Assembly: GCA_037957365.1 (NCBI GenBank)
Contig: JARHVA010001425.1
Location: 2,486,501-2,550,500, forward strand
Source of the DNA: Torreya grandis
Lineage: Eukaryota > Streptophyta > Pinopsida > Cupressales > Taxaceae
Length of the DNA stretch: 64,000 nt
Direction of reading: 5' to 3'
The position numbers and the translations under genes are program-made. The notes below the pieces were generated by a model. It worked only from the letters and a program-made list of their open reading frames with translations, made no database searches and was not told where the DNA came from. Below, in pieces: positions 60,911 to 64,000 of the stretch. Each line of letters starts with the position of its first letter. Position 1 is the first letter of the stretch.

Positions 60911-61465
60911 CCTAGTAAATTGGGGAAAATATTAGTAAATTAGTTCACCTTTAAGCACTTATAAGGATATACAAAGACATCCTACATTAATGATGTTTTG
61001 TGCCTGCATTGTAAAAATTTGAAATTTAGATGGTGGCATCATCTACTCAATAATTACCATATTTTTGCATTAATTCAAGGGTTTGAAATATACATTCCCC
61101 TAGATTTGGTAGCTATGATGGGATGTTTTAAATTATCCAATTTGGGCCTAATTTACCAAATAATTAATGAAAAGAGTGTGGTAGGCACATAATTATCTTA
61201 CATCTATTGAATCCAAGGTGTATTTAACATGTGTCACATGTCAATCAACAATTAGTATTTTTTGGAGTGGATGCCACCTAAAAAAAACTAGGTGTTGTAG
61301 TTTTACCTATTTGAGAGACAAAACTATCCACTTAGAATGTTGATGTGACATGTGTCCTCCATTGATTGGCCTTATATTTATAAGTAAATTAAGGTGCCTT
61401 GAGTCTTCTATTTGATATGTATATTCATGTCATTTGGCATGATTTCATTGGTTAGTATTTATTGA
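60911..61465. other. Unassigned sequence, possibly upstream part of the unknown coding region
   Basis: Short open stretches occur on both strands (plus strand 60998-61192; minus strand through the same interval). Neither is convincing. The last 80 bases before 61466 may be a very degraded extra unit of the 84-bp repeat. Confidence 0.35.
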
Positions 61466-61801
61466 GATCTGACACTTTTGATAGGTCTAGGGGATTAACA
61501 TATCTGATAGGATCCACATGGCATAGTCTCATTAATCAATCTCTCCTAGGATCTGACACTTCTAACATGTCTAAGATACAAACATATATGATAGGTTCCA
61601 TGTGGAATGGTCTCATTGATTGGTCTCTCATAGGATCTAATACTTTTGACATGTCTAGGAGAATAACACATATGATAGGTTCCATGTGACATGATCTCAT
61701 TTATCAAGGTCTCTTGGGATCTAACATGCTAGACACATCCAAGATATTGACACATTTGACAAGATCCATATGGTGCTCTCCCATTCATCAGTTTCTCCTA
61801 T
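61466..61801. repeat. 84-bp tandem repeat, four copies
   Basis: Units begin GATCT(G/A)A(C/T)A at 61466, 61550, 61634 and 61718, spaced exactly 84 bp. Each carries the order GATCTNACACTT, ACATGTCTAAG, ACATATGATAGGTTCCA, ATGG...TCTCATT and TCTC(C/T)TAGG. The period is a multiple of three, so an open frame runs through (61462-61689), but the sequence is not otherwise protein-like. Confidence 0.88.
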
Positions 61802-64000
61802 GAGATTTTATAAAAATTGACAAATTTTAAATAAAGGACACATAATTAATCAAAATTTCACATGTCTATCATTAAATCCTTATGATATTCTTAGTAGGAC
61901 TACATGAGACTAACACTCTGGTAAAATCAACATGAGTCTCATTCTAGGAAAAAACATACATATCACATGAAAATTTTTAAGTATGAAAACCCTTTGTTAT
62001 TTCATGATGCATCAAGGACTAGACATTATTTAGACTCATAAGACTATAGGGATCTTTAACAAATACCAACTCATTATCTTTAATATCATAAATTTTTTGA
62101 TAGATCATGGTAAAATAGAGATTCAAGGTTTCACTAGGTTCAAGGCCAACTAGAAGGGAATTAAAACTCTAGGAAATACTTGAGTTGAGAATTTTTATAT
62201 GGGTCTCCCACTTCCTCAAATAAAAGAGGGTGAGTGTTGGCCATAACAAATGGTGACTTTACAATAAAAATGTTGCCCCAATGTTTACAACCTAGAATAC
62301 AATCATCCAATTTTAAACATAGAGATAGGCAAGCTAAACTCTATCTAATACAGTTTGAGTATGAAAAGTGTTTTAGTATACATTGAAAAGTAACATACTA
62401 GGCTCTATCTCCTTTTGAGGATAATTTTTGCATTAGTGTGGGATTCATCTTTTTATTTGATGGATAACTTTAGTAAGCTTAAGTACATCTAGGATATTGA
62501 AGGGCCTCTAAAGGGGTACGTGTTTCATAAAATTTTGGCTAAGGGGGAGGGTTTTAGAATTTCTGTACTACTATTTATGGATATATAACCTTGATAGAGA
62601 TACTTTCGGTTTCACTCTTAGCCTTGTTCCATTACCATCTATTGGATATTCTATCCACCCTTGGTCCCTAGAACATTTGTACACTTTGAAGAGGGGTATT
62701 TGTTTATCAAAAACTAATTGAGTATGAGCTCTTTACAAGAATTTCATGAAGATTAGGTGAGTTAATAATCAAGTATGCATAGTCACTAAAGTTCATTATA
62801 CTTTTGATTCATTGAAAGAGTCTTACAGTCAATGCCAAAGTCTTAAATTTTATTAGATATATTAGAGGACTTCTCAATGCAAAAAATATGTCTTAAAAGC
62901 CTTGTTCAAGTCTTTATTAACCTTTATATACCTCATTCCTTGATCAAAATCATTCAAGTTAATTTCAATTTAATATCTTATTAAAATACTAATACGTCAT
63001 CATGAGGCCATATCAATGTTATTGAGATTCATTTTGGGATTCTTCATGATAGCCTTTTATAGACCTAATCACTACTAAGGACTATTTTAGATAATATGGA
63101 CTTATGTCCCTAAAAAGTATGGGAGATAATCTTTGAAAATGAATAGTTTTTGGGTTATGTGCAAGTTTCATGCAAAAAGTATGGTAATAATTTGGATTTA
63201 ATCCCCATTTATTATATTGGAGACAATTTAAAATTATAAAAATTTGAATAATGTAGGTGTATTATTGATATTTTATTTTTATTTGGACTATAGATAAGTC
63301 CAAATTATTTTAAATAATCCTTTAATTCTCAATGCAAAGCAAAGTCATGAACACATGAAAGGGTCCCAAAAGGTGCATTTGAGCTTATATAGGGGTTAAG
63401 GGGGCCTTATTCACTCATTAAGTCATTTTTAGATTGTAGGTATTATAAAATTTTGAAAAGTTTATATAACTTTTAAAAAATCTTCTATGACCACCCTCCC
63501 CTTTGTACAATAAGTCAAAAGAGTGTTGAGGATAGTTATTTCCCTCCATTTTATTTTTTTAGTGGCTTTCATCCCTCTCAACATGGAGAAGTGCACTTGA
63601 CCATGGCAATAACCATAATCCTTAAAGAATGGTTATGGATATTTCATGGATTTAAATATTTATTTTAGGTTCCCTCATTGTAAAGGAGATTAATTCATGG
63701 ATGGAAGTGATAAGTTTTATGAAAAGGTCAAAAAAAAAAGCTTTCATGAGGTTGTAGTCCAAGAAAATTATAGATTCAGATTTGTAGGCATTGGTTAAAA
63801 GGTTAAATAATAGTTTCAAGCATGAAATGGGATATAATATCATTAGTAAAACACCTATGAGGTGTCTCAAACCCTTCTTGATGCCTCAACATGCAAAACT
63901 AAGCATAAAATCCCTCAAACATGAGAATTTTTAAGAGATTATAGGTTTTTATGAGGCATTATTAAGAGTTGTAGAACTATAAGATGGATTAAAAAATTAA
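61802..64000. other. Unassigned AT-rich sequence
   Basis: I see no domain, LTR terminus, primer site or clear repeat. The minus-strand open frame at 63652-63870 has no recognisable content. Confidence 0.5.

Noticed and set aside
60998..61192. 64-codon plus-strand frame
   Set aside because: It has no domain and lies beside a minus-strand coding relic. The amino-acid content is not convincing on either strand.

Overview
This is plant nuclear DNA from a repeat-rich intergenic region. It is AT-rich, contains no host gene, tRNA or rRNA gene that I can support, and is filled with old LTR retrotransposons nested inside one another. All recognisable coding sequence belongs to Ty1/copia elements (Tork/TNT1-like gag-pol, tRNA-iMet primer sites) or Ty3/gypsy elements (one with an extra plant-type RNase H, one with very long LTRs), and all of it is broken by stops and frameshifts. 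The degree of decay (about 7% divergence between the LTRs of the youngest complete element) suggests a large, slowly turning-over genome such as a gymnosperm. That assignment is an inference.

Layout. 1-603: unassigned. 985-5930: copia element A (+), with a 3' LTR but no 5' LTR, flanked by a 367-368 bp direct duplication (604-971 and 5927-6293). 6294-14870: mostly unassigned AT-rich DNA holding degenerate repeats, a 68-nt foldback, a TG microsatellite inside a 76-bp duplication, and a 200-219 bp degenerate tandem array. About 14870-15897: a probable LTR fragment. 15898-16622 plus 27062-about 30950: one minus-strand copia element (C), split by gypsy element E (16623-27061, +). E encodes protease, an extra RNase H, RT, a degenerate gypsy RNase H and integrase in that order. 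30995-34224 plus 54154-about 55200: one plus-strand copia element (B), split by gypsy element F (34225-54153, minus). F has LTRs of 4.5-4.8 kb, and its right-hand (5') LTR is split by copia element D (47402-53145, +), a complete sister of A. About 55590-56310: minus-strand gypsy integrase relic (G). 57275-60910: a long, badly broken minus-strand coding region of unknown family. 61466-61801: an 84-bp tandem repeat. 61802-64000: nothing recognised.

How it fits together. The insertion order can be read from split reading frames and target-site duplications: B, then F into B (TTAAG duplication), then D into F (GTATC duplication); separately, E into C (GGATA/AGATA). None of the elements encodes an intact set of proteins. 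Most premature stops are CAG-to-TAG or other C-to-T/G-to-A changes, as expected of long-methylated plant DNA. The points most worth following up are the unknown decayed coding region near the right end, the palindromic minisatellite shared by the LTRs and pol of the A/D family, the RNase H order in E, and the unusual duplication around A.
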